A stretch of DNA of 64,000 bases from Pseudomonas synxantha BG33R (GCF_000263715.2 NZ_CM001514.1:3165674-3229673), one strand, 5' to 3'; counted from the first letter of the stretch, positions 44,793-54,582 are shown. Notes: generated by a model not told the origin, from the sequence alone. A program made the numbers and translations.

Positions 44793-46514
44793 TCAGCATT
44801 CCGGGACTTCGGCCTCGTACGTCACCGCCCAGGGCGCGATCAAGCGCTGCGGGGTCCGGCAGGTTTTGCGTTTAAACACGAAGTTGCGGCACTTTTCGGC
44901 AAACTGTTGGCGGTTTTGCATCATATCCAACTGCATCTGTACCAGCTCATGTTCGCGGCAACGTTCAACCTGCTGACTATCCAGCGTGGCTTTACGGGTG
45001 CGTGCGTACAGGTACTTCTCATCGGTCAGCGCGCTTTGGGCCTGTTGAGAGAGCCACAGATCAAAGGCGTGTAGGCAGCGTGGGCCGATGTCCTGAACCA
45101 TGCCGTACTGCAAGGCCTGGACGGCACTGACGGGCAGGCATTCTTCGGTGAGCTTGTGCGCCACCTCACTGCCGACGGCCCGTGGCAGGCTGTAGGTCCA
45201 GTATTCGGAGCCATAGAGCCCCATGGTTTTGTAATGCGGGTTGAGCACTACCCCCTCACGGACCAATACAATGTCAGCGGCCAGCGCGAGCATCACGCCG
45301 CCTGCGCCCGCACTGCCGGTCAGGCCGCTGATTACCAGTTGCCTGGCGGTTAGCAGCTCCCGGCACACATCGTCGATGGCTTGAATATTGGCCCAGGCTT
45401 CCAGCCCCGGCACTTTGGCGGCCTGGATGACATTGAGGTGTACGCCATTGGAAAAGCTCCCGCGCCCGCCCTTGATCAACAACACTTGGGTGGCTCGCGC
45501 CTTGGCCCAGCGCAATGCTGCCACCAGCCGTTGGCATTGTTCGGTGCTCATGGCGCCGTTGTAGAACTCGAATGTCAGTTCGCCGACGTGACCGGCCTCC
45601 CGGTAGCGAATCGGTTGATAGGCCAGTGCATTGAAGCTTTGTTGCGCGATCGAGCTGTTCAACACCGGAATGTCAGCCAGTTGTTCAGCCAAGACATGGC
45701 GAGCCGGCAGCTTGAAGGTCTCCTCCCCTGGCTGGGCCTTGCGTTTGAGCGAGCCGATCCACAGGCTGTGATCCCCAGCTGCCACCAACACGGCGTCGTC
45801 CTGTACCGCGAGGATATCTCCCGGGGTGCCCTGGCGTGAGTCCAAGTGCGCGTCGTACAGGTAATATTGCCCACCCAGCAGGCTTGCCAACACACCGGGC
45901 TGGCCGTCGGCGGCGTCGATGCTGCGCTTGATGAAGCTTGCGCAATCGAACCAACTGAAGGTGCGGTCAGCCTGGGTCATGTTCGGCTGCAACCGCCCGA
46001 TAACGCTGGGTTGCGTGTAGTCGAGGGGATCCGGGACGAAGCCATTGGCGAATTTTTCCACCACGTCGCGGATGCAGACGATCGCCGCGTCACTCACCGG
46101 GCCGTTGTACAGCTCGGATTTGCGCACATCGGCGGGCATATCGAATTCACAGGTCGACCAGATCGGCCCGGCGTCCATTTCCTCCACGGCCTGCAGGGCC
46201 GTGACGCCCCAGCGCCTGACCTGCTGGGTGATGGCCCAGTCCAGTGCGCTGGCGCCACGGTCGCCGACGATGCCGGGATGGATGATCACCACCGGGCGCT
46301 GCGGGTGGCTCCATAGCTGCTGTGGTACACGGTCCTTCAGGAATGGGCAGATCACCAGGTCGGCGCCTGACGCCTCGATCTGGCGACACACCGTGGTTTC
46401 ATCGGTGAATACCACAACGCTGGGGTCGTGACCCGCCTGGCGCAAATCCAGCCAGGCCCGCTGGGTCAAACCGTTGAATGCCGAGGATAACAACAGGATC
46501 TTCAATGATCGCAT
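44793..46514 (-). CDS. HypX-like formyl-THF transferase / enoyl-CoA hydratase fusion
   Basis: A 573-residue two-domain protein. The N-terminal ~270 residues resemble formyl-tetrahydrofolate hydrolases/transferases (VVIIHPGIVGDRGASALDWAI, EMDAGPIWSTCEF, FSWFDCASFIKRSIDAADGQPG). The C-terminal ~300 residues are an enoyl-CoA hydratase/isomerase fold (FEFYNGAMSTEQCQRLV, GAGGVMLALAADIVLV, NPHYKTMGLYGSEYWTYSLPRAVG). This is the HypX/HoxX architecture, which makes carbon monoxide from formyl-THF for NiFe-hydrogenase maturation. AAGGAAGAG precedes the start. No hydrogenase or Hyp genes are seen in this window, so its role here is open. Confidence 0.85.
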   Translation of the reverse strand: MRSLKILLLSSAFNGLTQRAWLDLRQAGHDPSVVVFTDETTVCRQIEASGADLVICPFLKDRVPQQLWSHPQRPVVIIHPGIVGDRGASALDWAITQQVRRWGVTALQAVEEMDAGPIWSTCEFDMPADVRKSELYNGPVSDAAIVCIRDVVEKFANGFVPDPLDYTQPSVIGRLQPNMTQADRTFSWFDCASFIKRSIDAADGQPGVLASLLGGQYYLYDAHLDSRQGTPGDILAVQDDAVLVAAGDHSLWIGSLKRKAQPGEETFKLPARHVLAEQLADIPVLNSSIAQQSFNALAYQPIRYREAGHVGELTFEFYNGAMSTEQCQRLVAALRWAKARATQVLLIKGGRGSFSNGVHLNVIQAAKVPGLEAWANIQAIDDVCRELLTARQLVISGLTGSAGAGGVMLALAADIVLVREGVVLNPHYKTMGLYGSEYWTYSLPRAVGSEVAHKLTEECLPVSAVQALQYGMVQDIGPRCLHAFDLWLSQQAQSALTDEKYLYARTRKATLDSQQVERCREHELVQMQLDMMQNRQQFAEKCRNFVFKRKTCRTPQRLIAPWAVTYEAEVPEC

Positions 46515-46721
46515 GGCTGACTCTTCCTTGAGATTGGGCGACCAGAGGTGCTCCTTGAGCCGTCCCTGGCCTTTGATGGAAGGTCAAGGTTATAGAGCGT
46601 GGCAGCAGCGTTACCTGACCAGGATCAAGCTTGTGCCAGCAAATGACGATAGTTTCGAGTTGACAGCGCCCTGCAAACTTCAACAACCTGCCAACTTTCC
46701 TGCCCTGCCCCGAGGCTGTCC

Positions 46722-47636
46722 TTGGACTATTTCAGTGCCCTCACCGCCTTCGTCGAAGCTGCCGAAGGCAATAACTTCTCCCGCGCAGCCGAGCGTTTGG
46801 GGATCAAGGCGTCCACGGTTTCACGCTATATAAAGGATCTTGAGCAAGACCTGGGTATCGCGTTGTTCAACCGCTCCACGCGCACCTTGCACCTGACCGA
46901 AGGCGGCCAGACCTTCCTGATGCACGCCCGCAGGGTGCTGGATGAACTGGAACACGCCAAGGCGGCGACGTCTGCGTTGAACCAGCAGCCCAGGGGCTTG
47001 TTGAAGCTCAACCTGCCGCCGGCATTCGCCCGCCATCACATCCTTCCAGCCTTGAAGGACTTTTGCGCGCGCTACCCGCAAATCAGTGTGGAATTGGTAT
47101 TGGATAATGCTCAGGTCAACCTGATTCATGCCGGCGTCGATCTAGCCATACGCATTGGCGCGCTGGCCGATTCGACGCTCAAGGCCCGCAAACTCTGCGA
47201 CGGCCACTACCGCGTGGTGGTCAGCCCGGCTTTTGCCAGGCAGCACCCTGCACCCTCAACCCCCGCCGACCTCGCCGGTTTGCCTGCGGTGTTGGGTACG
47301 CTGCCTACGGGCGCTATCAGCTTTGTCTGCGGCGATCAGGTATCACCGCTGCTGCACAACGGCTGCATTCGGATAAATGATCTCGACGCACAACTGATCG
47401 CCGCTCGCCAGGGGCTGGGCTTTGCCCTTTTGCCGGATTGGTTGGTCGCCCAGAGCATCCAGGCCGGCGAGTTGCTCGTGTGGCTGCCGCAATGGCGAAT
47501 ACGCGATGTCGAGCGCGACTTCGCCGTGTGGTTTGTCTACCCGCCCAAGCGCATAGTGTCGTCCAAGGTCAGGTGTTTTATCGACTTTATCGTTGAGCGA
47601 CTGGGCCAGACGCCTGAGTGGACATCACTCAACTGA
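46722..47636 (+). CDS. LysR-family transcriptional regulator (TTG start)
   Basis: A 304-residue regulator with helix-turn-helix NNFSRAAERLGIKASTVSRYIKDLEQDLGIALFNRSTRTLHLT and a normal effector domain (VDLAIRIGALADSTL, GLGFALLPDWLV). The start codon at 46722 is TTG, giving DYFSALTAFVEAAEG, the usual LysR start; no ATG fits. It is divergent from the HypX-like gene and overlaps the cupin gene by 8 bases at its 3' end. Either could be its target. Confidence 0.87.
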   Translation: MDYFSALTAFVEAAEGNNFSRAAERLGIKASTVSRYIKDLEQDLGIALFNRSTRTLHLTEGGQTFLMHARRVLDELEHAKAATSALNQQPRGLLKLNLPPAFARHHILPALKDFCARYPQISVELVLDNAQVNLIHAGVDLAIRIGALADSTLKARKLCDGHYRVVVSPAFARQHPAPSTPADLAGLPAVLGTLPTGAISFVCGDQVSPLLHNGCIRINDLDAQLIAARQGLGFALLPDWLVAQSIQAGELLVWLPQWRIRDVERDFAVWFVYPPKRIVSSKVRCFIDFIVERLGQTPEWTSLN

Positions 47637-48558
47637 AGCGAATATCCAGCGAGCGCAGATAGGTTTGCAGCCCTGCGTCCTGAATCGGAATCAGGAACGC
47701 CTCGGTGTCCGATTCATTGAAGTGCGCGTGCCAGTACCCCGGCGGCGTGACAAATGCCAGGCCAGGCGACCAGTCCACCCGCTGCGGATTGCGGATCTGC
47801 CCGTCCGCGTCCAACTCGGTGCCCACCAGCGAGTAACAGCCCGGCGGGCAATCAATGATGAAGTCCAGCGCAATCGACTGATGCCGGTGAGGTTTCTGTA
47901 CCGAGCCTGCCGGCAGGATCCCATACATGGCCCACAGCACGTGGGTCACGGTGCGCGTCTGGGGGAAGTTGCGGTTGCCCAGCAAAATGCTGATGCGGCT
48001 GCGGTCTTGCGCACGAGGATCGTCGGCCGCTTCACGCAGCTTGGCGTTAGCCAGTTCTGCGGGGTACAACGTCGGCGCGAAGCGGTCTGCGCTGCCTGCC
48101 ACCCCCAGGTAACGCAATAACGGTTCATCGTGCACGTAGTAAAGACGGGCATCCTGGCGGGCGCTGAAGTGTGCTGCCTGCAAGCCAGGCAAGGCCATAA
48201 AACAACCTTTTGACCATTGAATCTCATGTTCGCTCTGAACCACGCTGCCCTCGCCTGCGATCACGTAGAACACCTGGGACGTCGCATTGGGTTGCAGGGT
48301 CAGCGTGTCGCCACGGTTAAGGCGCATGAAGTTCGCGCACAGCCCGGGGCCTGTCGCAGGGCCTTCGCAGCCCAAGGCGTCACTGAGGTCCAGCGGTACC
48401 ACGCGTGAAGGGCCACTGTCGTATAACGAGGCGGGAAAGCTGTGGTAGGGAATGCGCGCAATAAGGTTGGCACTGATGGGGTTGGCCGCCTTGCTGTACT
48501 CGAAGTACTCGGCGTCCACTTGGTTTATATCCGTCGGCGCAGGGTTGAATTCGTTCAT
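47629..48558 (-). CDS. Cupin-domain protein (gentisate-dioxygenase-like fold)
   Basis: A 309-residue bicupin. The first cupin has LNRGDTLTLQPNATSQVFYVIAGEGSV, with the usual His replaced. The second has LPAGSVQKPHRHQSIALDFIID and PPGYWHAHFN, which keep histidines for a metal. The layout recalls gentisate 1,2-dioxygenase, but the first domain lacks the metal ligands. The start MNEFNPAPTD at 48558 has GAGGTGA upstream. It is convergent with the LysR gene. Its substrate is unknown. Confidence 0.8.
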   Translation of the reverse strand: MNEFNPAPTDINQVDAEYFEYSKAANPISANLIARIPYHSFPASLYDSGPSRVVPLDLSDALGCEGPATGPGLCANFMRLNRGDTLTLQPNATSQVFYVIAGEGSVVQSEHEIQWSKGCFMALPGLQAAHFSARQDARLYYVHDEPLLRYLGVAGSADRFAPTLYPAELANAKLREAADDPRAQDRSRISILLGNRNFPQTRTVTHVLWAMYGILPAGSVQKPHRHQSIALDFIIDCPPGCYSLVGTELDADGQIRNPQRVDWSPGLAFVTPPGYWHAHFNESDTEAFLIPIQDAGLQTYLRSLDIRFS

Positions 48559-48675
48559 CAGTCTCACCTCAGTCTGGGGGGGCCGGAGCCCGCTGCGCTT
48601 TTGAAGGCGCTGCGGTAAGTGAATGAACTATAGGCATCGCTTACGGGCGGAGTAATCCCTGGCGCTGCACAGCAG

Positions 48676-49707
48676 TTATGCGGAATGGGGATCATCGTTA
48701 GCATCTGCCGAAACCACTTTTACCCGTTCTCCTTCGACGTGAATGACATCAATGGGTTGTTCAACCCGCCAGGGAGAGTTATAGCACCCCCTTATTTTAT
48801 GAGTTGCCGTAAAAAATGTAATATCCTCATCAATTTGATAAGAGTAAGACGTTAATCCAGAACCGTACAATCCATCCTTGCCTTTAGGGTATGATTGATA
48901 TTTAACAATGTTGTACTTTGATTGTAAAATTTTCACGAACGCTTTTTCTGCATCGGCGGCTAAGATTTTTTTATCGATAAACCCAGGCAGCTCGAAGTCG
49001 CTCTCTGTCAATTCTTTGACTGCAAAGTCATCAATATCAAAAAGAAATATATAAAGCTCATCTGTCAGTCTGGCCGTTGGGCTGTATTGAGTTTCACGTG
49101 AAAGTATTTCAGCCCTGCTTTTATGCCCATTAGCGAAAAGCCTGGAGAAGCTGTCGCCCTCCTTTGATATCCCCACATAATACAGATTAAAATCAGTGAA
49201 TTGCAAAGCATTGCTCAAACCTACTATATCGATCCTGCCTCTCCAAAAATCGTATAGCATTTTATCGGTAGTCGCCCAATAAAGTATTGATTCTTTATTG
49301 TTGTGAGCATGTTCGGTAGAGATTTTTATTGCTTGGGCGCCCCAATCTATAACTACTTCTTCTTGATAGTCGCCTATCAAGTATGCAAGATTTACGCTCA
49401 AGTTTTTTCTTTTGATTTTGCCGCAAACCAGATCAAAATAGAATCGAGCGTGCTCACGGTCGATTCGGCGGTTATCAAATTCAAGCGCATGGCGTTGAGC
49501 AAGCATATATAACTTGCTTTTTTTTACAAACTGCCTGACCTCCGCATCTTCCCATAACAACTGTGCAAACTGATTTGAGATGGGCGGATAGACAAGCTTC
49601 AATAAATTACTCGATATGTACATAAATTCAAGCCTTATGTTGGACATGACACCATTCATTAAGCTGGTCGCTGGAGTCGTTTTGCATTCAGCAATGGGAC
49701 CATACAT
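48676..49707 (-). CDS. Unknown protein of an AT-rich island, GIY-YIG-like segment
   Basis: A 343-codon frame with much lower GC than the surrounding genes. I do not recognise the family. The stretch NLYYVGISKEGDSFSRLFANGHKSRAEIL resembles the start of a GIY-YIG nuclease domain (tyrosine pair, then Arg and His), a weak pattern match. Charged, with no signal peptide or membrane helix. Internal ATGs at 49659, 49647 and 49623 are possible starts, and none has a strong ribosome site. It is divergent from the membrane protein gene that follows. Codon use and neighbours suggest acquired DNA. Confidence 0.65.
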   Translation of the reverse strand: MYGPIAECKTTPATSLMNGVMSNIRLEFMYISSNLLKLVYPPISNQFAQLLWEDAEVRQFVKKSKLYMLAQRHALEFDNRRIDREHARFYFDLVCGKIKRKNLSVNLAYLIGDYQEEVVIDWGAQAIKISTEHAHNNKESILYWATTDKMLYDFWRGRIDIVGLSNALQFTDFNLYYVGISKEGDSFSRLFANGHKSRAEILSRETQYSPTARLTDELYIFLFDIDDFAVKELTESDFELPGFIDKKILAADAEKAFVKILQSKYNIVKYQSYPKGKDGLYGSGLTSYSYQIDEDITFFTATHKIRGCYNSPWRVEQPIDVIHVEGERVKVVSADANDDPHSA

Positions 49708-49914
49708 GCGAGATGCAAATCATGTCATGGATTCGAGTGCTGTGAACAGGCATAATAGCGGCAAATTGCCTCTACTGTATTGGGTTGGACGGCCCGAAAG
49801 GACACGAATGTACTTTGCCATATGCTTGAAACCGATGATCGAAACCCTCGCAGGGGAACAGGGTCAAAAAGATTCATGTTGCACTCTCATTCTATTTCTT
49901 GGCAACTGTAAGCT

Positions 49915-50781
49915 ATGAATCCATTATTCTGGATTGGCGTTACAGTAGGTATAGTCGTATCAATTTTTTCTTTTTTTTCATTGCTTTCTGCATTCCCAGA
50001 AACCTACTCACCCTTCCCTACAAGTGTATCCAGTATCTTCAAGGATATACTGGGCCCCGTGGCGGCGGGTTTTGGTGGTGCATTACTAGGTGCTTTTGCG
50101 ACTTATGGTATTCAGTCCCACGCAGAGCGACGAAAGGAAAAAATAGCCGCTATCAATGCGTACAACAAAGGCGTTTCGATTCTTTCAATGAAATACAATG
50201 ATCTTTGGGTTCTTAAGCATCAACTCGTGACACCGCATCAAGACAAAGAACTGCGATTCATGCATATACCAAGAACTCAAGGGCTTTTCCCGAATGCCGA
50301 AAATGCAGCGGATGCGCTCAATCAAATCTTCATCAAAGAGGGCATGGGCGATTTACTTACAAAAATGTTGATTGCCGAGAAAAAGTACGCCGCTATTCAT
50401 TCAAGCTTTCAAGAGCGAAATGATATGGTTCAACCGTTTGCAAAACAACTCGACACCTATCTTGCAAAGACCAGGGGGAGACAAAGCCCAACCCTAGGAG
50501 AGCTCGTCGGCATTCATAGTCATACGAGCCTTTTAAGACTTTACGAATATAGCGAGCAATTAATCATGACGCTGGATGACGCACTTCTTTATTTGCATAC
50601 GCTTTCCGTTCGATTAGTCAGCGAGCTACCAATGAAGATTCACTTCGAAAACAATCCAATAATCATGTTTAAAACGGAACAGCCACATACAACTCCAGCA
50701 CCGTTCTATAAAGACCTAAACGATCTCTCAGCGGCCTTGGAGGCGGCTGTGGCCGAAAGTAAATCGAAGCGTCGCAAATAA
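49915..50781 (+). CDS. Membrane-anchored protein of unknown function, AT-rich island
   Basis: A 288-residue protein. Residues 5-27 and about 45-66 are membrane helices (WIGVTVGIVVSIFSFFSLLSA, VAAGFGGALLGAFATYGIQS), followed by a ~220-residue charged, helical cytoplasmic domain (AERRKEKIAAINAYNKGV...). No catalytic motif is seen. GC is as low as in the divergent neighbour at 48.7-49.7 kb, and the two probably came together. This layout is common among small phage-defence or mobile-island proteins, but nothing here proves it. Confidence 0.7.
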   Translation: MNPLFWIGVTVGIVVSIFSFFSLLSAFPETYSPFPTSVSSIFKDILGPVAAGFGGALLGAFATYGIQSHAERRKEKIAAINAYNKGVSILSMKYNDLWVLKHQLVTPHQDKELRFMHIPRTQGLFPNAENAADALNQIFIKEGMGDLLTKMLIAEKKYAAIHSSFQERNDMVQPFAKQLDTYLAKTRGRQSPTLGELVGIHSHTSLLRLYEYSEQLIMTLDDALLYLHTLSVRLVSELPMKIHFENNPIIMFKTEQPHTTPAPFYKDLNDLSAALEAAVAESKSKRRK

Positions 50782-50809
50782 ATAGCTGTTTACTTTGCTA
50801 TTATTCTTC

Positions 50810-52126
50810 TCATTTAAACCTGGGAACTGCCAACCCCAGGCTTTCGCGCAAAGTCGAGCCTTCATACTCTGTGCGATAAACCCCGCGTTCCTGCAACAAC
50901 GGAATCACCTCCCGGGTGAATCGATCGAACTGCCCGGGGTGGCCGATGTAGATATTGAACCCGTCCACAGCCCGCGCCTGGAGCCAGTCAGCCATTTTCT
51001 GCGTCACCGTATCGGCGCTACCCACGAAGGCGCCAGGACGCAGTTGCCGACCAAACTCAATGGCCTGGCGCAAGGTGAAACCCTTCTCCCGCGCCTGATC
51101 GGCAATGCGTTTGGCATTGGTGAAAAAACTGCTGCGCGCCGCTTCCAGGCTCTCTTGCGGGAATGGCGCATCCAGGTCGTACTGGCTGAAATCATGCCAG
51201 CCGAAATTACGCCCGAACTCCTTGAGCGCCAGTTCAAAACTATGGTCGAGTTGATGGTAGTGCTGCTCGATTTCCCGGGCCTGTGCATCAGTGTCACCCA
51301 CATAGACTTCCGCACCGGGCATGATCAATAACTGCTCCGGATCGCGCCCTCTTTGTGCCGCCCTGCCCTTGATATCCCGGTAAAACGCCTGACCCTGCTC
51401 GATGCTGGCCGCATGGGTGAAGATCACGTCCGCCGTGGCGGCGCCCAGATCGCGGCCTGGCTCGGAATCACCGGCCTGAAAGATCACCGGTTGGCCCTGG
51501 GGTGAGCGTTGGATATTCAGCGGGCCGACCACGCGAAAATGTTCGCCCTGGTGGTTCAGGCTGTGCAGCTTGCTGGGGTCGAGAAACTGGCCGGTAGCGC
51601 GGTCGCGCACAAACGCATCGTCTTCGTAAGAGTTCCACAACCCCTGCACCACCTGGACGTGTTCGGCGGCGCGGCCATAGCGGGTAGCGTAGTCATAATG
51701 TTCATCGCGGCTGTAATTGCCTGCGGTGCCAGCATCACCGCAGGTGACCACGTTCCAGCCGGCGCGGCCTTTGCTGATCAAATCCAGGGACGCCAGGCGC
51801 CGCGCCACGTTATACGGCGAGTTGTAGGAGGTGGTCAGCGTGCCAACCAGGCCGATATGCCGGGTACTCACCGCCAGCGCCGATAACAGTGTCAGCGGCT
51901 CCAGGCGATTGAGGTAATGGGATGGCGAGCCGGGGGTGATAAATTGGCTGTCGACGATAAACATCAAGTCGAACAGCGCCGCCTCGGCCTGGCGCGCAAT
52001 TTCGATGTACCAATCGACGTTGACGCTGGCATCGGCCGGCAGTTGCGGGTCGAGCCACAGGTTATGGCGGCCCGGGCCACCGCTGCCCATGGTCAGGGCG
52101 CCCAGTTTGAGCTGTCTTTTAGTCAT
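50810..52126 (-). CDS. FMN-dependent monooxygenase (NtaA/SnaA/DszA/SoxA family)
   Basis: A 438-residue flavin monooxygenase of the bacterial-luciferase-like family. Conserved parts are AEAALFDLMFIVDSQF, GLVGTLTTSYNSPYNVARRLASLDLISKGRAGWNVVT, the NYSRDEHYDYATRYGRAAEHVQVVQGLW block and GQPVIFQAGDSEPGRDLGA. Such enzymes use reduced FMN to open sulfur- or amine-containing compounds. AAGG precedes the start. It is 11 bases after a sulfonate-type binding-protein gene, so a role in obtaining sulfur from organic compounds is likely. A reductase partner is not in the window. Confidence 0.88.
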   Translation of the reverse strand: MTKRQLKLGALTMGSGGPGRHNLWLDPQLPADASVNVDWYIEIARQAEAALFDLMFIVDSQFITPGSPSHYLNRLEPLTLLSALAVSTRHIGLVGTLTTSYNSPYNVARRLASLDLISKGRAGWNVVTCGDAGTAGNYSRDEHYDYATRYGRAAEHVQVVQGLWNSYEDDAFVRDRATGQFLDPSKLHSLNHQGEHFRVVGPLNIQRSPQGQPVIFQAGDSEPGRDLGAATADVIFTHAASIEQGQAFYRDIKGRAAQRGRDPEQLLIMPGAEVYVGDTDAQAREIEQHYHQLDHSFELALKEFGRNFGWHDFSQYDLDAPFPQESLEAARSSFFTNAKRIADQAREKGFTLRQAIEFGRQLRPGAFVGSADTVTQKMADWLQARAVDGFNIYIGHPGQFDRFTREVIPLLQERGVYRTEYEGSTLRESLGLAVPRFK

Positions 52127-52137
52127 GACAAGAACCT

Positions 52138-53094
52138 TCAGGGCTGGCGGGTGGCGACGGCTGGCTGCAAGGACGCCGCGAAGGACGGGTCAAACAGTTG
52201 GGCGGCCGGGTAAGCCTTGATCAGGCCCTGGCTGGCGAAAAAGTCCACGGTCTTTTGCGCCTCCACAGGCGCCTGGGCGGTCAGTGGCTCGACGGTGGTG
52301 CGCGCCCGAGCAAACCACACACGGGCGATGTCGGCGTCGGCACGGGTGCGCTTGGCCCAGGCATCGGCATAGGCATCGGCGTTGGTCGGGTTTTGGCGAG
52401 CCCAGTCACGGGCTTTTTTCAGCCGCTGGAGAAAGTCGCTGATAGGCTCACGCTTGGCCTCTACCGCATTGGCGTTGGCGGCGATAAAACTCTGCGCCGG
52501 GATCAACCCCTCGGCGGTCGCCAGCACTCGCGCACCCTGGCGTTCCTGTTGCGTGACATACGGCTCCCAGGTGGCGATGACGTCAACCGCGCCGCCCTCC
52601 AGCGCATGGGACGCATCCAGCGCGCTGAGGTAGCGCAACTCCAGAGAGTCCCGTGCAACCCCGGCTTTATCCAATGCAGTCAGCAGCAGTTGCTGGCTCC
52701 AGGAGCCCTTCCAGATGGCCGCACGCTTGCCCGCAAGATCGGCCAGGCTGTGGATCGACGAATCCTTTTTCACCAGGATCGCCACGCCCGCAAGATTCTG
52801 GCGGCTGACGGCAATCACCTTGATCGGTGCGCCCAATGCGCCCAGGAACAATACCGGCGCATCGCCCAGCAGGCCGATATCCAGGCTGCCGACGTTGAGC
52901 GCTTCGGCCACCGGTGACCCGGCGGTGAATTGCTTCCATTCCAGGGTATAGGGCAGATCATCCAGCACCCCCGCCGCTTCCATCACCGCTTGGGCGTTAT
53001 AGCTCTGGTCACCCACGACCAGGGTTTGTGCCTGTGCCGTCAGGCTTAGCAGGGTGGCGGCCAACCCGGCCGCCAGTGTTGTCAGGTAACGCAC
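52138..53094 (-). CDS. Aliphatic-sulfonate-type ABC substrate-binding protein (GTG start)
   Basis: A 318-residue periplasmic binding protein of the SsuA/TauA group. It starts with a signal peptide (VRYLTTLAAGLAATLLSLTAQA) from the GTG at 53094, which has GGAG seven bases upstream. The upstream frame from 53241 has no signal-like start. Seen motifs: LNVGSLDIGLLGDAPVLF, ADLAGKRAAIWKGSWSQQLLLTALDKAGV and GGAVDVIATWEPYV. No permease or ATPase gene is adjacent, so it must use one encoded elsewhere. It forms a two-gene operon with the flavin monooxygenase. Confidence 0.88.
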   Translation of the reverse strand: MRYLTTLAAGLAATLLSLTAQAQTLVVGDQSYNAQAVMEAAGVLDDLPYTLEWKQFTAGSPVAEALNVGSLDIGLLGDAPVLFLGALGAPIKVIAVSRQNLAGVAILVKKDSSIHSLADLAGKRAAIWKGSWSQQLLLTALDKAGVARDSLELRYLSALDASHALEGGAVDVIATWEPYVTQQERQGARVLATAEGLIPAQSFIAANANAVEAKREPISDFLQRLKKARDWARQNPTNADAYADAWAKRTRADADIARVWFARARTTVEPLTAQAPVEAQKTVDFFASQGLIKAYPAAQLFDPSFAASLQPAVATRQP

Positions 53095-53250
53095 GCTCGT
53101 CTCCAGATGCCGTGTGAGGCAGTCAAGTCGATCCGCGCGTGCGGTCTCGGCAATATTTGTAAGGATCGATACGATGCGGTTATAAGAGGCGCGTGTAAAA
53201 TACCTATAACGCATAACGTAATGCGCAAATAATGCGCGCACCGCATCAGG

Positions 53251-54582
53251 CTATCGAGGCAGCTCGACCCGCGCCACCAAGCCTGAGCCACGCAGACGGT
53301 TGCTTAGCGTCAGTTCGCCGCCCTGCTCGCGCACAATGGCGCGCGCTGCTGAAAGCCCGAGACCCACGCCACCGGTATTACGATTGCGCGAGGTTTCGAG
53401 GCGAAAGAATGGATCAAATACGCGCTCAAGGTCAGCCTCGGGAATCCCCGGCCCCTGGTCATGAACCTCAATGCAGATGCGCTGACCGTCCCCACTCAGA
53501 GAGATGCCAGGGTGCCGCGCATATTTGGCGGCGTTCTCCAGCAGGTTGACCATCACCCGCTTAAGTCCCAGTGGGCGTCCGTGATAGACCAGGTGGGACG
53601 GCCCAATGAAATCCACCGCAAAATGCTGGTCGCGATAATCATCGATGATGGTTTGCAGCAGCTCCGACAGATCGAATGCAGTGCGTTGCTCCAGCACCGT
53701 ATCGTCGCGAAAGAACGCCAGCGCAGTGTTGATCATCGACTGCATTTCCTCGACATCGCGAATCAGTTTGTGCTGATGGTCCAGATCCTCCATGAACTCG
53801 CAACGCAGGCGAATCCGCGTCAAAGGCGCGCGCAAGTCGTGGGAAATCGCCGCGAGCATATGGGTGCGTTCGCCGATGAAATGCTGGATCTGCGCCTGCA
53901 TGGTGTTGAAGGCGATGATGGCCTGGCGTATTTCGTGGGGGCCTTCGCTGTCGATGGGCGGAGCACGCAAATCACCACCAAAACGCCTGGCGGCACTGGC
54001 GAAACGCTGCAACGGTTGGGCCAATTGCCGGGTCGCGAGCCAGGCCACCAACAAGGTCGCGATCAACCCCAGGGTGATGATCACCGCGATGCGCGTGGGT
54101 GCGCTCAGCCCCCACGTGCGTTCAGGCGGGACGAATGACAACCAGCTGCCATCGAGCAACTGCACGAGCGCAACATAGTGCGCCTCGGGGCTGCCACGCG
54201 GCCAATCGTCGGGGCTGAACACCTGAATTTGTCGCCCAGTGCCAAACAGTGCTTGTATCCCCGGGACTTCGCCCGTTTGAAGCGCCGTGTTGCCGTCGGG
54301 AAGGCCGAAATCCGCAGGGTCGTTATGCCAGGCCACATGCAGGCGGGCATCGCTGGCCGCTGCCGCCAGTTGCGGACGCAGCGTTGCAGGCGCGGCTTCG
54401 ATGACTTTGGTGGTGGCGCCCATCTGCTCCAGCAACCCTGTGCGCTCGATCGGCGGGCGCGCCCAGACCCCGGCAACCTGGACGAACAAGGCATTAAGCG
54501 CCAGTGAAGCAAGCATCGCGGCGAGAATGGTCAGGGCGATGCGCCGGTTCAGGGTGTCGCGATGCAACAGGCCGCGGATCAT
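53251..54582 (-). CDS. Sensor histidine kinase
   Basis: A 443-residue inner-membrane kinase. The first membrane helix lies near residues 14-34 (IALTILAAMLASLALNALFV). A periplasmic sensor of about 120 residues follows, then a second helix (IAVIITLGLIATLLVAWLA), HAMP, the phosphorylation site AAISHDLRAPLTRIRLRCEFMED and the ATPase (NLLENAAKYARHPGI, DQGPGIPEADLERVFDPFFR, GVGLGLSAARAIVREQGGEL). It is an EnvZ/RstB-type kinase. The start MIRGLLHRDTLNRR at 54582 overlaps the regulator gene by ATGA. The stimulus is unknown. Confidence 0.92.
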   Translation of the reverse strand: MIRGLLHRDTLNRRIALTILAAMLASLALNALFVQVAGVWARPPIERTGLLEQMGATTKVIEAAPATLRPQLAAAASDARLHVAWHNDPADFGLPDGNTALQTGEVPGIQALFGTGRQIQVFSPDDWPRGSPEAHYVALVQLLDGSWLSFVPPERTWGLSAPTRIAVIITLGLIATLLVAWLATRQLAQPLQRFASAARRFGGDLRAPPIDSEGPHEIRQAIIAFNTMQAQIQHFIGERTHMLAAISHDLRAPLTRIRLRCEFMEDLDHQHKLIRDVEEMQSMINTALAFFRDDTVLEQRTAFDLSELLQTIIDDYRDQHFAVDFIGPSHLVYHGRPLGLKRVMVNLLENAAKYARHPGISLSGDGQRICIEVHDQGPGIPEADLERVFDPFFRLETSRNRNTGGVGLGLSAARAIVREQGGELTLSNRLRGSGLVARVELPR

